Assembly (NCBI GenBank): GCA_045593985.1
Contig: JAZNXR010000126.1
Coordinates: 1 to 45,019 of the forward strand
DNA length: 45,019 bases
Reading direction: 5' to 3'
Source of the DNA: Colimorpha_A sp045593985
GTDB lineage: Bacteria; Bacillota; Clostridia; Oscillospirales; CAG-272
Below, piece by piece: positions 8,556-15,490 of the stretch. The position numbers were made by a program, and so were the translations under genes. The notes under the pieces are model-generated. The model did no database searches and had not been told where the DNA came from. It saw nothing but the letters and a program-made list of their open reading frames with translations. Position 1 is the first letter of the stretch; each line of letters begins with the position of its first letter.

Positions 8556-9830
8556 GTGAAACTACATGAAAATATCGCCCGTTTTTTTCGTTCGAGGGGG
8601 ACGGTGTCGGAAAGCTTTATTCCTTCGGGCATTATTTCCAATAGGGAAATGCTCGATTTAAGCAAAAGCTACGAGCTTTATCTCGATCGCACCGGGATCA
8701 ACCTTGCCGGCACGATCTCAAAGGAGATCGCCACTCTTGCGGTAACCGAATTCGATATTAATCTGTCGGACGGAGCCGCGAAGATCGTTCCTTGTATTGA
8801 CGGGCTTAAAAACAAGCTGAAAAAGTCGGTCGAATACGCCTGCGCTCTCGGCGGAGTCATCTTTAAGCCGATATTCGACGGAAAAAATCTCGGCGTAGAA
8901 ACGATATTGCCCTTTGATTTTGTTCCGCTTGGCGTTGACGTCGGCGGCAGAATCGACGAATGTGCTTTCATTTACCGCATCGAAAGAAGCGACAGGCTTT
9001 TTACGAGAATCGAGGAGCATCGCCGTTCAAAGGACGGCTACGTTATAACCAACCGTGTTTTCGAAGGAGAAAACGCCTCGACTCCGTCGCTGCTTTCAAA
9101 CGTAAAGGAATGGGCCGAGCTATCTCCGAGAGTCGAGATCAACGGGCTTGATAAGCCGCTGTTCGTCTATTTCGGACTGCCGTTTGGAAATCCGTCCAAT
9201 CCTCTTTCGCCGCTTGGCACCCCGATTTTCCGCCGCGCAGAAAATCTCATCCGTGAGGCGGACAAGCAGTTTGAACGCTTGCTTTGGGAATTCGAGGGCG
9301 GCGAGCTTGCGGTTGATGCAAGCGACGAGGCATTCAGGCTCGGCAAGGACGGAAAGCCCATTCTGCCCATTGGCAAGGAGCGTTTGTTCCGCACAAATGC
9401 TCTTGATGCTTGCTGCTCCTCGAACGATCTCTTTAAAATATTCGCTCCCGAGCTTCGTGACAAGTCTATTATAAACGGGCTTAACAGAATCATCATGCTT
9501 ATCGAGGATGCTTGCGGAATTGCCCGAGGAACCTTCTCGGATCCCTCCGAGATCGCAAAAACCGCTACCGAGATCCATTCGATGAAGCAGAGAACCTACA
9601 CTACGGTTTCTGCTATACGAGCTTCCTTGAAAAATGCAATAAACGAGCTTTTTGAGGCGCTCACAGTTCTTTGCTCGCTTTATTCCCTCCCCGTCGGAAA
9701 GCCCTCTCTTGATATTTGCATCGGCGATGGCATTCTCGAAAAAACCGACACGCTGCGAGACTCCCAGAGGGAAGATGTGAAATGCGGAATTATTACAGCC
9801 GATGAGTTCAAGGCTCGTTGGTACAAATGA
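8556..9830 (+). CDS. Phage portal protein
   Basis: Forms the ring at the capsid vertex through which terminase drives DNA. The protein is 424 residues, starting at GTG (GTGAAACTA) with GGAGGT 9 bases before. Portal-like features are the early SYELYLDRTGINLAGTIS block, the central VEYACALGGVIFKP region, and the C-terminal GTFSDPSEIAKTATEIHS segment. The last of these, with the Asn/Thr-rich TATE(I/V) phrase, is typical of portals of SPP1/A118-type phages. Length fits the smaller portal class. It follows the capsid gene and precedes the scaffold-like gene, the reverse of the usual portal-scaffold-capsid order. No stops or missing segments were seen. Confidence 0.88.
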   Translation: MKLHENIARFFRSRGTVSESFIPSGIISNREMLDLSKSYELYLDRTGINLAGTISKEIATLAVTEFDINLSDGAAKIVPCIDGLKNKLKKSVEYACALGGVIFKPIFDGKNLGVETILPFDFVPLGVDVGGRIDECAFIYRIERSDRLFTRIEEHRRSKDGYVITNRVFEGENASTPSLLSNVKEWAELSPRVEINGLDKPLFVYFGLPFGNPSNPLSPLGTPIFRRAENLIREADKQFERLLWEFEGGELAVDASDEAFRLGKDGKPILPIGKERLFRTNALDACCSSNDLFKIFAPELRDKSIINGLNRIIMLIEDACGIARGTFSDPSEIAKTATEIHSMKQRTYTTVSAIRASLKNAINELFEALTVLCSLYSLPVGKPSLDICIGDGILEKTDTLRDSQREDVKCGIITADEFKARWYK

Positions 9831-9844
9831 ACGGAGGAATTTAT

Positions 9845-10288
9845 ATGAAAAGAGAATTTCTTGAAGAGCTTGGCCTCGACAAGGCTACAATTGACGAGAT
9901 CATGTCGGAGCATGGAAAAAGCGTTTCGGCGCTAAAGGAAAGATGCAAGGATCTGACGGAAAAGGAAAGCATTATTGCCGCCCTCACTGAGGAGCGCGAC
10001 GGTCTTATTGCTTCTCTTTCGGCAGAGAGCGAAAAGCTTACCGCCTTCAAAAGCGGAATTATTGACAGCATCGTGAAGGAGGCTCGCCCCTCATCCGCCC
10101 TGGCGGAAAAGGAGCTTCGCCGTGTTCTTTCGGAATGTGAATGCGGAAACATTAAGGAGGAGCTGAAGAGGATAATGGAAAGCGATCCCGATGCCTTTCG
10201 TCACGAAACGGTTTCAGTTCCGTATTTTTCTGCCTTCAATCCCTGCGACATGCCTTTTCCTACCCCCGGTTACCGTTCGGTAAGATAA
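9845..10288 (+). CDS. Phage scaffold-like protein
   Basis: The protein is 147 residues, starting at the ATG at 9845 (MKREFLEELGLD) with GGAGGA 7 bases before; earlier in-frame starts have no good site. The N-terminal pattern, with a LGLDKATIDEIMSEHGKSV helix followed by a charged heptad-rich coiled coil to about residue 65, resembles GP20-type phage scaffolding proteins. These are internal assembly cores removed during maturation. Usually the scaffold precedes the capsid gene; here it lies two genes after it. The C-terminal third is less typical (SVPYFSAFNPCDMPF). The function call rests on pattern and context, not on a profile hit. Confidence 0.65.
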   Translation: MKREFLEELGLDKATIDEIMSEHGKSVSALKERCKDLTEKESIIAALTEERDGLIASLSAESEKLTAFKSGIIDSIVKEARPSSALAEKELRRVLSECECGNIKEELKRIMESDPDAFRHETVSVPYFSAFNPCDMPFPTPGYRSVR

Positions 10289-10298
10289 GGAGGGCGTT

Positions 10299-10688
10299 AT
10301 GAAATATATTTCGTATGATTACTATATTTCGGTCTTTGAAGGAAGCGTTATTCCCGAAGAGGAGTTTTCCTATCTCGCTTCCGCTGCCAGCACGATCGTT
10401 GATCTGCTCGTCAGCTCGCCCATTACCGCAATAACCGACAAAATACGTCTTGCGGTTGCTCATCAGGCCGAAACGCTTTATGCGCAAGGCGGCGTTGATG
10501 CCCTATCCGGTCTTGCCGCAGTCACGTCGGGAATTGACGAAAAGCTTGGAGATTATACCATTGGAACTCCGTACGTCGCTAACGAAAAAAGATGCTATTC
10601 TATCGGCGGCGTTCCGATTTCGGGAATGACCTTAGCTATTCTGAAAAAGGCCGGACTTATGTCTCGCTGTATATACACGGGGGATTGA
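10299..10688 (+). CDS. Head-tail connector (YqbG/Gp6-like adaptor)
   Basis: The protein is 129 residues with an AAGGAGG site 6-7 bases before the ATG. The opening (YISYDYYISVFEGSVIPEEEF, then SYLASAASTIVDLL) is the form seen in small helical adaptor proteins that bind beneath the portal in Siphovirus heads. The middle helix (DKIRLAVAHQAETLYAQGG) also fits. It lies just after the portal and scaffold genes, where adaptors normally are. It ends 2 bases before the next ATG, so translation is probably coupled. Confidence 0.72.
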   Translation: MKYISYDYYISVFEGSVIPEEEFSYLASAASTIVDLLVSSPITAITDKIRLAVAHQAETLYAQGGVDALSGLAAVTSGIDEKLGDYTIGTPYVANEKRCYSIGGVPISGMTLAILKKAGLMSRCIYTGD

Positions 10689-10690
10689 TT

Positions 10691-11068
10691 ATGAGCTTTT
10701 ACAGATTTAACGATACCGTTACCCTCTACACTCCGATTAACGATGGCGAATACGAGCGGCACGTGATAACCGCTACGAAGGTGCAGATCGTCGACGAGGG
10801 AGAAAGCTCAAGCACTCGTATTACAATCTACATTCCGATTCACGGCAGACGTGCGCTGAAATATGAAATACCGTCAAAGCGCTTGGATTACGACAGAAAA
10901 AGATATACCGTCAAGGCAGGACAGAAGGTTTTTCTCGGATATTCTCCCGAAGCCTTTCCGCCGAATGGCTCATATGACGTAAGACGAGTGGATACTCACT
11001 TAAGCGGATCAAGACACGCTCAGCACATCAAGATCTTAGCTTACAACATTCCTTCAAAGGAGGTTTAA
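10691..11068 (+). CDS. Probable head-closure / minor capsid protein
   Basis: The protein is 125 residues from the ATG at 10691, chosen because it lies 2 bases after the adaptor stop with GGGGATTGATT before it; the longer frame would overlap the adaptor gene. The sequence is beta-rich: FNDTVTLYTP, VITATKVQIVDEG, TRITIYIPIHG, YTVKAGQKVFLG. This is typical of small minor capsid or head-closure proteins that follow the adaptor in Firmicute phages. Function is inferred from position and composition. Confidence 0.55.
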   Translation: MSFYRFNDTVTLYTPINDGEYERHVITATKVQIVDEGESSSTRITIYIPIHGRRALKYEIPSKRLDYDRKRYTVKAGQKVFLGYSPEAFPPNGSYDVRRVDTHLSGSRHAQHIKILAYNIPSKEV

Positions 11069-11070
11069 TA

Positions 11071-11412
11071 ATGAAAAATCTTATTATCGAAGCGCCGAAA
11101 ATACCGCTTTGCATCAATGGCAAGGAGTTTTCCTTTATCCCCGACAGCGAATTCGCAGAGCGACTTTCTATGCTTGCTGACGAAGCGGGCAAAAGAGCTG
11201 AAGAATGTAAAGAGAAGGGAGAGGATCTCAATGAGGCTTCGGCCTTTCTTTCCTACGCTGTTGACACGTTGATAGGCGATGGCGCAGTTGAGAAAATTTT
11301 CGGTGATTCCCTGCCCGATCCCATCGATCTCTGCGATATTCTCGGATACGTTGCCGACGCCTTCCATTCCTATCGCCGCAGACGCATTAAGCGCTTGAAG
11401 GAGGGGTTGTAA
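11071..11412 (+). CDS. Small phage protein, possible tail-assembly chaperone
   Basis: The protein is 113 residues; AAGGAGG lies 8 bases before the ATG at the end of the preceding gene. The N-terminal beta segment (LIIEAPKIPLCINGKEFSF) and a helical rest ending in a basic run (YRRRRIKRLKEGL) resemble the proteins encoded before the tape measure in clostridial phages, which act as tail assembly chaperones. No tape measure or tail tube follows, so either the guess is wrong or the protein remained after the tail genes were lost. The stop overlaps the next start (TAATG). Confidence 0.45.
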   Translation: MKNLIIEAPKIPLCINGKEFSFIPDSEFAERLSMLADEAGKRAEECKEKGEDLNEASAFLSYAVDTLIGDGAVEKIFGDSLPDPIDLCDILGYVADAFHSYRRRRIKRLKEGL

Positions 11413-11711
11413 TGTATAAGGGATCAACTCCGACCTTCATTTTAAAGCTTCCTGTTCATGCGGACAGCATAACGGCAATGCAGGTTACTTTCGTTCAGGA
11501 AAACAACAGCATGCTGTCAATTGATATGGAAAGAATCACTCTTGACAGCACCTATGCCACCTTCACGCTTGAGGAATGGGAAACGCTTGAATTCGTTTCC
11601 GGTCTGATTGCCGATATTCAGCTTACAATTTGGACAAACGACGGAAAAACCATCGTATCGGATATTAAAAAGATTGCGATACAGAAGAAATATCCCGAGG
11701 ATATTTACTGA
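11412..11711 (+). CDS. Small baseplate-like protein (BppU N-domain-like)
   Basis: The protein is 99 residues. The sequence GSTPTFILKLP, then MQVTFVQ, then LTIWTNDGKTIVSDIKKIAIQ, looks like the short beta-sandwich found at the N-terminus of upper baseplate proteins and as stand-alone proteins near tail ends of clostridial prophages. It overlaps the previous stop by one base. Its partner in this cassette is unclear because no recognisable tail is encoded. The call rests on pattern similarity only. Confidence 0.5.
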   Translation: MYKGSTPTFILKLPVHADSITAMQVTFVQENNSMLSIDMERITLDSTYATFTLEEWETLEFVSGLIADIQLTIWTNDGKTIVSDIKKIAIQKKYPEDIY

Positions 11712-11722
11712 GAGGTGAAAAA

Positions 11723-12181
11723 ATGAACAATTCCAACACTGATTATTATTTTGATTTTTCCGGCAGCACCGGAACGGGTGGACAGGTGAATATGACTGCA
11801 TCCGTTGACGGCGAAATGTCGGACATCAGCTTAAATCCCGTTTCTAACGCCGTCATTAAGAAATACGTTGACGAAAACAAAAGCCGTCTTGTTGCCCTCT
11901 ACGCAAACGAGAACGGCACTGATATTTACGCACGCATCGATGCATTTTTAGGCCATGATTTTATCGTGTTCTATGCAAGTGCGTCAGAAAGCTCCTATCC
12001 GAGTGCGCACTCCGTTCCGGTTCGTTATCTTCACGATGCGCCAAGCGAAAGGCTGCCGCTTCGTGTTGCAGATAATGATGCATACACCGATTATATCTTT
12101 ACCGATCACGGTGTTTGCATCGAAAAATCTTCGGGCGATGCCCGAGGAAAGATTTACGGCATTTACGGCGTAAAGATCTGA
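11723..12181 (+). CDS. Phage fibre/baseplate-like protein of unknown role
   Basis: The protein is 152 residues with GAGAGGTG 8-9 bases before the ATG. The first 55 residues are Ser/Thr/Gly-rich and contain the phrase SDISLNPVSNAVIKKYVDE, which is common at the junctions of phage tail-fibre proteins. The rest is an unknown domain with many aromatic and Asp residues (HDFIVFYAS, DNDAYTDYIFTDHG). It might decorate the capsid or serve as a receptor-binding part. No catalytic motif was seen. Confidence 0.5.
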   Translation: MNNSNTDYYFDFSGSTGTGGQVNMTASVDGEMSDISLNPVSNAVIKKYVDENKSRLVALYANENGTDIYARIDAFLGHDFIVFYASASESSYPSAHSVPVRYLHDAPSERLPLRVADNDAYTDYIFTDHGVCIEKSSGDARGKIYGIYGVKI

Positions 12182-12187
12182 CGAATT

Positions 12188-12466
12188 ATGAGCTGGGAAA
12201 TTGCCGTGGGAGTAATTGCGCTTCTCGGCTTTGCCGGAAGCATTGCCACCTGGGTAAGCAAGCTAAGCAAAACTCTTGCCGTTCTTGAAACCACGATAAA
12301 CACGCTGAATGAGGTCATCGGTGAGTTTAAGAACAGCAGTCACGACACCCACAAGGAAATGTTTCATCGCATAAGCGAGAACGAGCTTGTTCTCGAAAAT
12401 CACGAGGGGCGCATAAAAAATCTTGAAAAAACGAAACGGAGGAACAAAATACATCGTGAAGAATAA
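12188..12466 (+). CDS. XhlA-like membrane-anchored coiled-coil protein
   Basis: The protein is 92 residues. The N-terminal 20-25 residues are hydrophobic (EIAVGVIALLGFAGSIATWV), followed by a long heptad-patterned helix (LETTINTLNEVI, then HRISENELVLENHEGRIKNLE). Gene position directly before a holin and amidase is that of XhlA of PBSX-like lysis modules, which helps the holin at the membrane. The topology and context carry the call; residue identity to XhlA is not claimed. It overlaps the holin start by 11 bases. Confidence 0.6.
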   Translation: MSWEIAVGVIALLGFAGSIATWVSKLSKTLAVLETTINTLNEVIGEFKNSSHDTHKEMFHRISENELVLENHEGRIKNLEKTKRRNKIHREE

Positions 12467-12668
12467 AATAAAATTATGGCTATACGCCGCAGGCATCCGT
12501 GCTATAAGGACGGTTGCACAGACTGCGGTTGCGGTGCTTGGCACCTCGGTGCTTTTAAATGAGGTCGACTGGATCGCACTTATTTCTGCGGCGGCTCTTT
12601 CGGGAATACTTTCTATGCTTACGAGCATCGCAGGTCTTCCCGAGCTAAAAAATTCTGAGGAGAAATAA
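12456..12668 (+). CDS. Phage holin (r1t-like)
   Basis: The protein is 70 residues from a GTG at 12456 with GGAGGA 12 bases before. A TTG at 12423 would add 11 residues but has no site. Two hydrophobic segments (IRAIRTVAQTAVAVLGTSVL and WIALISAAALSGILSMLTS) and the ending SIAGLPE match small holins of clostridial prophages. Holins make membrane holes that release or activate the cell-wall hydrolase encoded next. It ends one base before the amidase ATG. Confidence 0.8.
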   Translation: MKNKIKLWLYAAGIRAIRTVAQTAVAVLGTSVLLNEVDWIALISAAALSGILSMLTSIAGLPELKNSEEK

Positions 12669-12669
12669 T

Positions 12670-13389
12670 ATGAATATAATCGAATGTATTCACACGCAAA
12701 GCCGAGCATACAGCTCAAAGCGTCAGCCGATAGTCCCCGTCGGCATTGTCGTTCACAGCACGGGCGCAAATAACCCGTCAATAAAGCGGTACAGTCAGCC
12801 TTCAGGCGACGATCCGAAAAGAAGCGAGCTTCTTGCGCTTTTGGGCGTAAACAAGTACGGTAATCATTGGAATCGCTCGGCGGTCAGCAAGGCGGCGCAC
12901 TATATTATCGGAAAGCTGAACGACGGCAGTGTCGGGATAGTTCACAATCTACCCGAGGACATTGCCGCCTGGGGCAGCGGAAAGGGCAAAAACGGCTCCT
13001 ACAATTACGAGCCGACCGGGCATATTCAGTTTGAAATTTGCGAGGATAACCTGAAAGACAAGGCATATTTTGATGCGGTCTACTCCGCCGCTACCGAGCT
13101 TTGTGCCGATATCTGCCGCCGTCACGGATGGAATTCGTCGGTTATCGTTTCTCACAAGGAGGCGCACGCAAGGGGATACGCCTCCAATCATTCCGATATT
13201 GACCATTGGCTTTTAAAATACGGTCTTACCATGAACGATTTCAGAAACGAGGTTGAAAGGCTTCTGACTCCCAAGGAGGAGAAGCTTTACCGAGTTCAGG
13301 TCGGAGCCTACTCCAAGCGTGAAAACGCCGAGGAAATGAAGGAAAAGCTCATTGCTGCCGGTTTCCCTGCCTATATCAAGGAGGATTAA
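12670..13389 (+). CDS. N-acetylmuramoyl-L-alanine amidase with C-terminal SPOR domain
   Basis: Cleaves the bond between MurNAc and the stem peptide of peptidoglycan. The protein is 239 residues with a GAGGAGA site 6 bases before the ATG. The amidase_2 fold is shown by GIVVHSTG (zinc His) and by the paired site VSHKEAHARGYASNHSDIDHW near residue 165, with the second His and Asp. After about residue 205 a short SPOR domain (LYRVQVGAYSKRENAEEM, then AGFPAYIKED) ends the protein; SPOR domains bind denuded glycan at the septum. It follows a holin, so it is the endolysin of the cassette. No signal peptide is seen, in line with holin-dependent export. Catalytic residues look intact. Confidence 0.9.
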   Translation: MNIIECIHTQSRAYSSKRQPIVPVGIVVHSTGANNPSIKRYSQPSGDDPKRSELLALLGVNKYGNHWNRSAVSKAAHYIIGKLNDGSVGIVHNLPEDIAAWGSGKGKNGSYNYEPTGHIQFEICEDNLKDKAYFDAVYSAATELCADICRRHGWNSSVIVSHKEAHARGYASNHSDIDHWLLKYGLTMNDFRNEVERLLTPKEEKLYRVQVGAYSKRENAEEMKEKLIAAGFPAYIKED

Positions 13390-13462
13390 CCGAAGGGGAT
13401 TTTCTTCATATACTTTAAGTGGGGATATCCCCGGTTAATCAAACGAAAGGCAGATAAAACAA

Positions 13463-13756
13463 ATGTGTTCAAACTGTAATAGAAGCTGCGGCGGCAGAGG
13501 TGCCATCGCATACCAGAATGACGGCTGCGGATGCGGAAATAACGATACAAACAACTGCGGTTGCGCTAACGCCGTAAACAACTGCGGCGAAAACGATCGC
13601 CGTAATTGCGGTTGCGGCTGTGGAATAATCGACAGCCTTGCAAAAGGCTTTGCCTGCACTACTAATCGCATCGTGCGCGGTCTTGACCGTTCACTCTCAT
13701 CCTGCGGCGGTTATAACAACGGCTGCGGATGCGGAAACAACGGCTGCGGCTGTTAA
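13463..13756 (+). CDS. Small Cys/Gly/Asn-rich protein (17 cysteines)
   Basis: The protein is 97 residues, with Cys at 2, 5, 9, 22, 24, 32, 34, 41, 49, 51, 53, 65, 81, 88, 90, 95 and 97, mostly as CGCG, NNGCGC and NCGC clusters. The middle (IIDSLAKGFACTTNRIVRGLDRSL) is an amphipathic helix-like stretch. There is no signal peptide. The GAAAGG site is 12 bases upstream. The pattern fits either a metal-binding protein or a cross-linked coat-like protein of spores. I do not recognise a named family. It sits between the amidase and a strong terminator, possibly the last gene of the cassette transcript. CATATACT at 13407-13414 resembles a sporulation sigma-E -10, but the -35 is weak. Confidence 0.7.
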   Translation: MCSNCNRSCGGRGAIAYQNDGCGCGNNDTNNCGCANAVNNCGENDRRNCGCGCGIIDSLAKGFACTTNRIVRGLDRSLSSCGGYNNGCGCGNNGCGC

Positions 13757-13768
13757 CATCTAATAAGC

Positions 13769-13808
13769 AATACGGCATACGGATTTTTCCGTATGCCGTA
13801 TTTTTTTT
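13769..13808 (+). terminator. Strong terminator closing the phage cassette and Cys-rich gene
   Basis: A perfect 15-bp stem (AATACGGCATACGGA / TCCGTATGCCGTATT) with a short T-rich loop is followed by TTTTTTTT. Confidence 0.95.
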
Positions 13809-13818
13809 AAAAATTATG

Positions 13819-13847
13819 GTGACAAGCGGATTTTTTTGTGCTATACT
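13819..13847 (+). promoter_or_regulatory. Promoter of ddh
   Basis: GTGACA and TATACT are separated by 17 bases, just after the cassette terminator and about 30 bases before the ddh start, so ddh is transcribed separately from the cassette. Confidence 0.75.
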
Positions 13848-13878
13848 TGTTTCATACTATTTTGAAAGGTATATTACT

Positions 13879-14871
13879 ATGGCAAACAAAGTGAGAGCCG
13901 CTATTCTCGGCTATGGAAATCTCGGACGTGGAACAGAGCTTGCGCTCCGTCAGAATCCCGATATGGAGCTTGTCGCCTTCTTTACAAGACGCGCGCCCGA
14001 AACGCTTAAAACTCAAAGCCCGAACGTCGCCGTTTATCATATAGACGATATTCTTAATCACAAGGATGAAATTGACGTTCTCTTTATCTGCGGAGGAAGC
14101 GCACCGGATCTTCCGAAGCAGACGCCCGAATACGCAAAGTATTTTAACGTCGTTGACAGCTTTGATACTCACGCAAGGATTCCCGAGCATTTTGCAAGCT
14201 GTGACGCTTCTGCCAAGGCAGGCGGCAAGATCGCTATGATCTCGGTTGGCTGGGATCCCGGTATGTTCAGCCTGCAGAGATTGCTTGCCGGCGCAATAAT
14301 TCCGAACGGAAGTGACTATACATTCTGGGGCAGGGGCGTTAGCCAGGGACATTCCGATGCTATCCGCCGTATTGACGGCGTTATTGATGCAAAGCAGTAC
14401 ACAGTTCCCGTTGAAAGCGCAATGGAGCGTGTAAGAAACGGCGAAAATCCCGTCCTTACAGCGAGAGAAAAGCACACGCGCGAATGCTACGTCGTTGCCG
14501 CAGAGGGAGCTGACAAGGCTCGGATCGAAAATGAGATAAAGACGATGCCGAACTATTTTGCAGACTACGATACGGTAGTTTACTTCGTCACGAAGGAGGA
14601 GCTTGACCGTGACCATGCGGGAATTCCGCACGGCGGATTCGTTATAAGAACGGGCGTGACGGGAAAAGACTGCGAGACGAAGCAGATGATCGAGTATTCG
14701 CTCAAGCTCGGCTCAAATCCCGAATTTACCGCAAGCGTGCTCGTCGCATACGGCAGAGCCGCTGTTCGAATGAACCGTGAGGGCATGTCGGGCGCAAAGA
14801 CCGTCTTCGACGTTCCGCCTGCTTACATAAGTCCTCTTTCTGCCGAGGAAATGAGAAAGAAGCTTTTATAA
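13879..14871 (+). CDS. ddh: meso-Diaminopimelate D-dehydrogenase
   Basis: Converts tetrahydrodipicolinate with ammonia and NADPH directly to meso-DAP, bypassing the succinyl or acetyl steps. The protein is 330 residues. The NADPH-binding loop is ILGYGNLGRGTE near the N-terminus. FTRRAPETL, HIDDI, SFDTHARIPEH and GWDPGMFSLQR follow the known Ddh pattern. The longer in-frame upstream start would lie before the promoter and terminator, so the ATG at 13879 (GAAAGG 9 bases before) was chosen. Together with dapA, dapB and lysA 8-10 kb away it defines the dehydrogenase variant of lysine synthesis. It is not under the lysine riboswitch, which fits the need for DAP for cell wall. Confidence 0.95.
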   Translation: MANKVRAAILGYGNLGRGTELALRQNPDMELVAFFTRRAPETLKTQSPNVAVYHIDDILNHKDEIDVLFICGGSAPDLPKQTPEYAKYFNVVDSFDTHARIPEHFASCDASAKAGGKIAMISVGWDPGMFSLQRLLAGAIIPNGSDYTFWGRGVSQGHSDAIRRIDGVIDAKQYTVPVESAMERVRNGENPVLTAREKHTRECYVVAAEGADKARIENEIKTMPNYFADYDTVVYFVTKEELDRDHAGIPHGGFVIRTGVTGKDCETKQMIEYSLKLGSNPEFTASVLVAYGRAAVRMNREGMSGAKTVFDVPPAYISPLSAEEMRKKLL

Positions 14872-14874
14872 AAT

Positions 14875-14911
14875 AAAACCGCTACTGCGATGCAGTAGCG
14901 GTTTTGTTTTT
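14875..14911. terminator. Bidirectional terminator between ddh and the 185-residue membrane protein
   Basis: AAAACCGCTACTGC and GCAGTAGCGGTTTT form a 14-bp stem with a 3-base loop and a T-run on both strands, serving the two convergent genes. Confidence 0.9.
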
Positions 14912-15467
14912 AGGTTTTTGCCGTTATTTTCTTACGCTTTCGCACGGCTTTGACTATAAGCTTCGTAGCAACGGTGATAACTGCAATTATAGCTACGAGA
15001 AGAGCTATGAAATTAAGATAAATCGAAGTGTTATCGGGGCATTCGAGAGTTTTGATGTCCCAAGTCGCAGGGTCCTCGGTTTGGGTTCCTCTTCCCGAAT
15101 AATAGCGGATCACAATTTCATCTTTGAGCCATTCGATCTTGTATCCCTTCCCCTTCCCATCGAATACGCTGACACCGTCATCTGAAAAGGTTTCTCCGAG
15201 CTTAGGCGCCAACCATTCTTCTATCCAGTTCGGCGACGAACCTTCAACACCGTATATCTCCGCAACAGTTCCGGCCATAAGATAACTCTTTTCTTTGATT
15301 ATAAGAGTGTATTTACCGTCGGGAGAATGGATATAGACGGTTTCTGAATAACCGGCATTATCAATTATGGCAGATAGTGTTAAATACGCAATAAGCGGAA
15401 CAAGTATCAAGACAGCGAGAATAGAAACTATTGTAATGATCAGAATTTTTTTCGTTTTTGGTGTCAT
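14910..15467 (-). CDS. Membrane-anchored protein of unknown function
   Basis: The protein is 185 residues. One hydrophobic segment lies near the start (ILIITIVSILAVLILVPLIA) and one near the end (LNFIALLVAIIAVITVATKL), followed by a basic tail. Between them is a domain of about 100 residues with SPDGKYTLIIKE, EWLAPKLGETF, YKIEWLKDEIVIRYYSG. The SPDGKY and EWL..D.I pattern loosely resembles DUF5412-type surface domains. Topology is two membrane spans with an exported domain between them. It has its own promoter and a good AAAGGAAGTG site; it is a single-gene unit. No function is assigned. Confidence 0.75.
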   Translation of the reverse strand: MTPKTKKILIITIVSILAVLILVPLIAYLTLSAIIDNAGYSETVYIHSPDGKYTLIIKEKSYLMAGTVAEIYGVEGSSPNWIEEWLAPKLGETFSDDGVSVFDGKGKGYKIEWLKDEIVIRYYSGRGTQTEDPATWDIKTLECPDNTSIYLNFIALLVAIIAVITVATKLIVKAVRKRKKITAKT

Positions 15468-15490
15468 TTCGAATCACTTCCTTTATTTGA

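Larger units (their letters stand above)
6275..13389 (+). mobile_element. Compact phage-derived head-plus-lysis cassette without tail or integrase
   Basis: Twelve tightly packed same-strand genes, several overlapping or abutting, cover packaging, capsid, portal, scaffold, connector and closure, then small baseplate/fibre-like proteins, then an XhlA-like protein, holin and amidase. In this order I find no small terminase, prohead protease, major tail protein, tape measure, integrase, repressor, replication or antirepressor gene. Reading frames are intact with good ribosome binding sites. Flanks are dapA (divergent) and a Cys-rich gene plus ddh. No tRNA or obvious attachment direct repeat was found. 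It may be a domesticated or gene-transfer-agent-like element, or a deletion remnant; intact frames favour selection. Boundaries are those of the recognised genes. Confidence 0.8.

Noticed and set aside
13520..13756. GGCTGCGGATGCGG-type repeats in the Cys-rich gene
   Set aside because: They reflect repeated CGCG codons in one open frame, not an independent repeat element.
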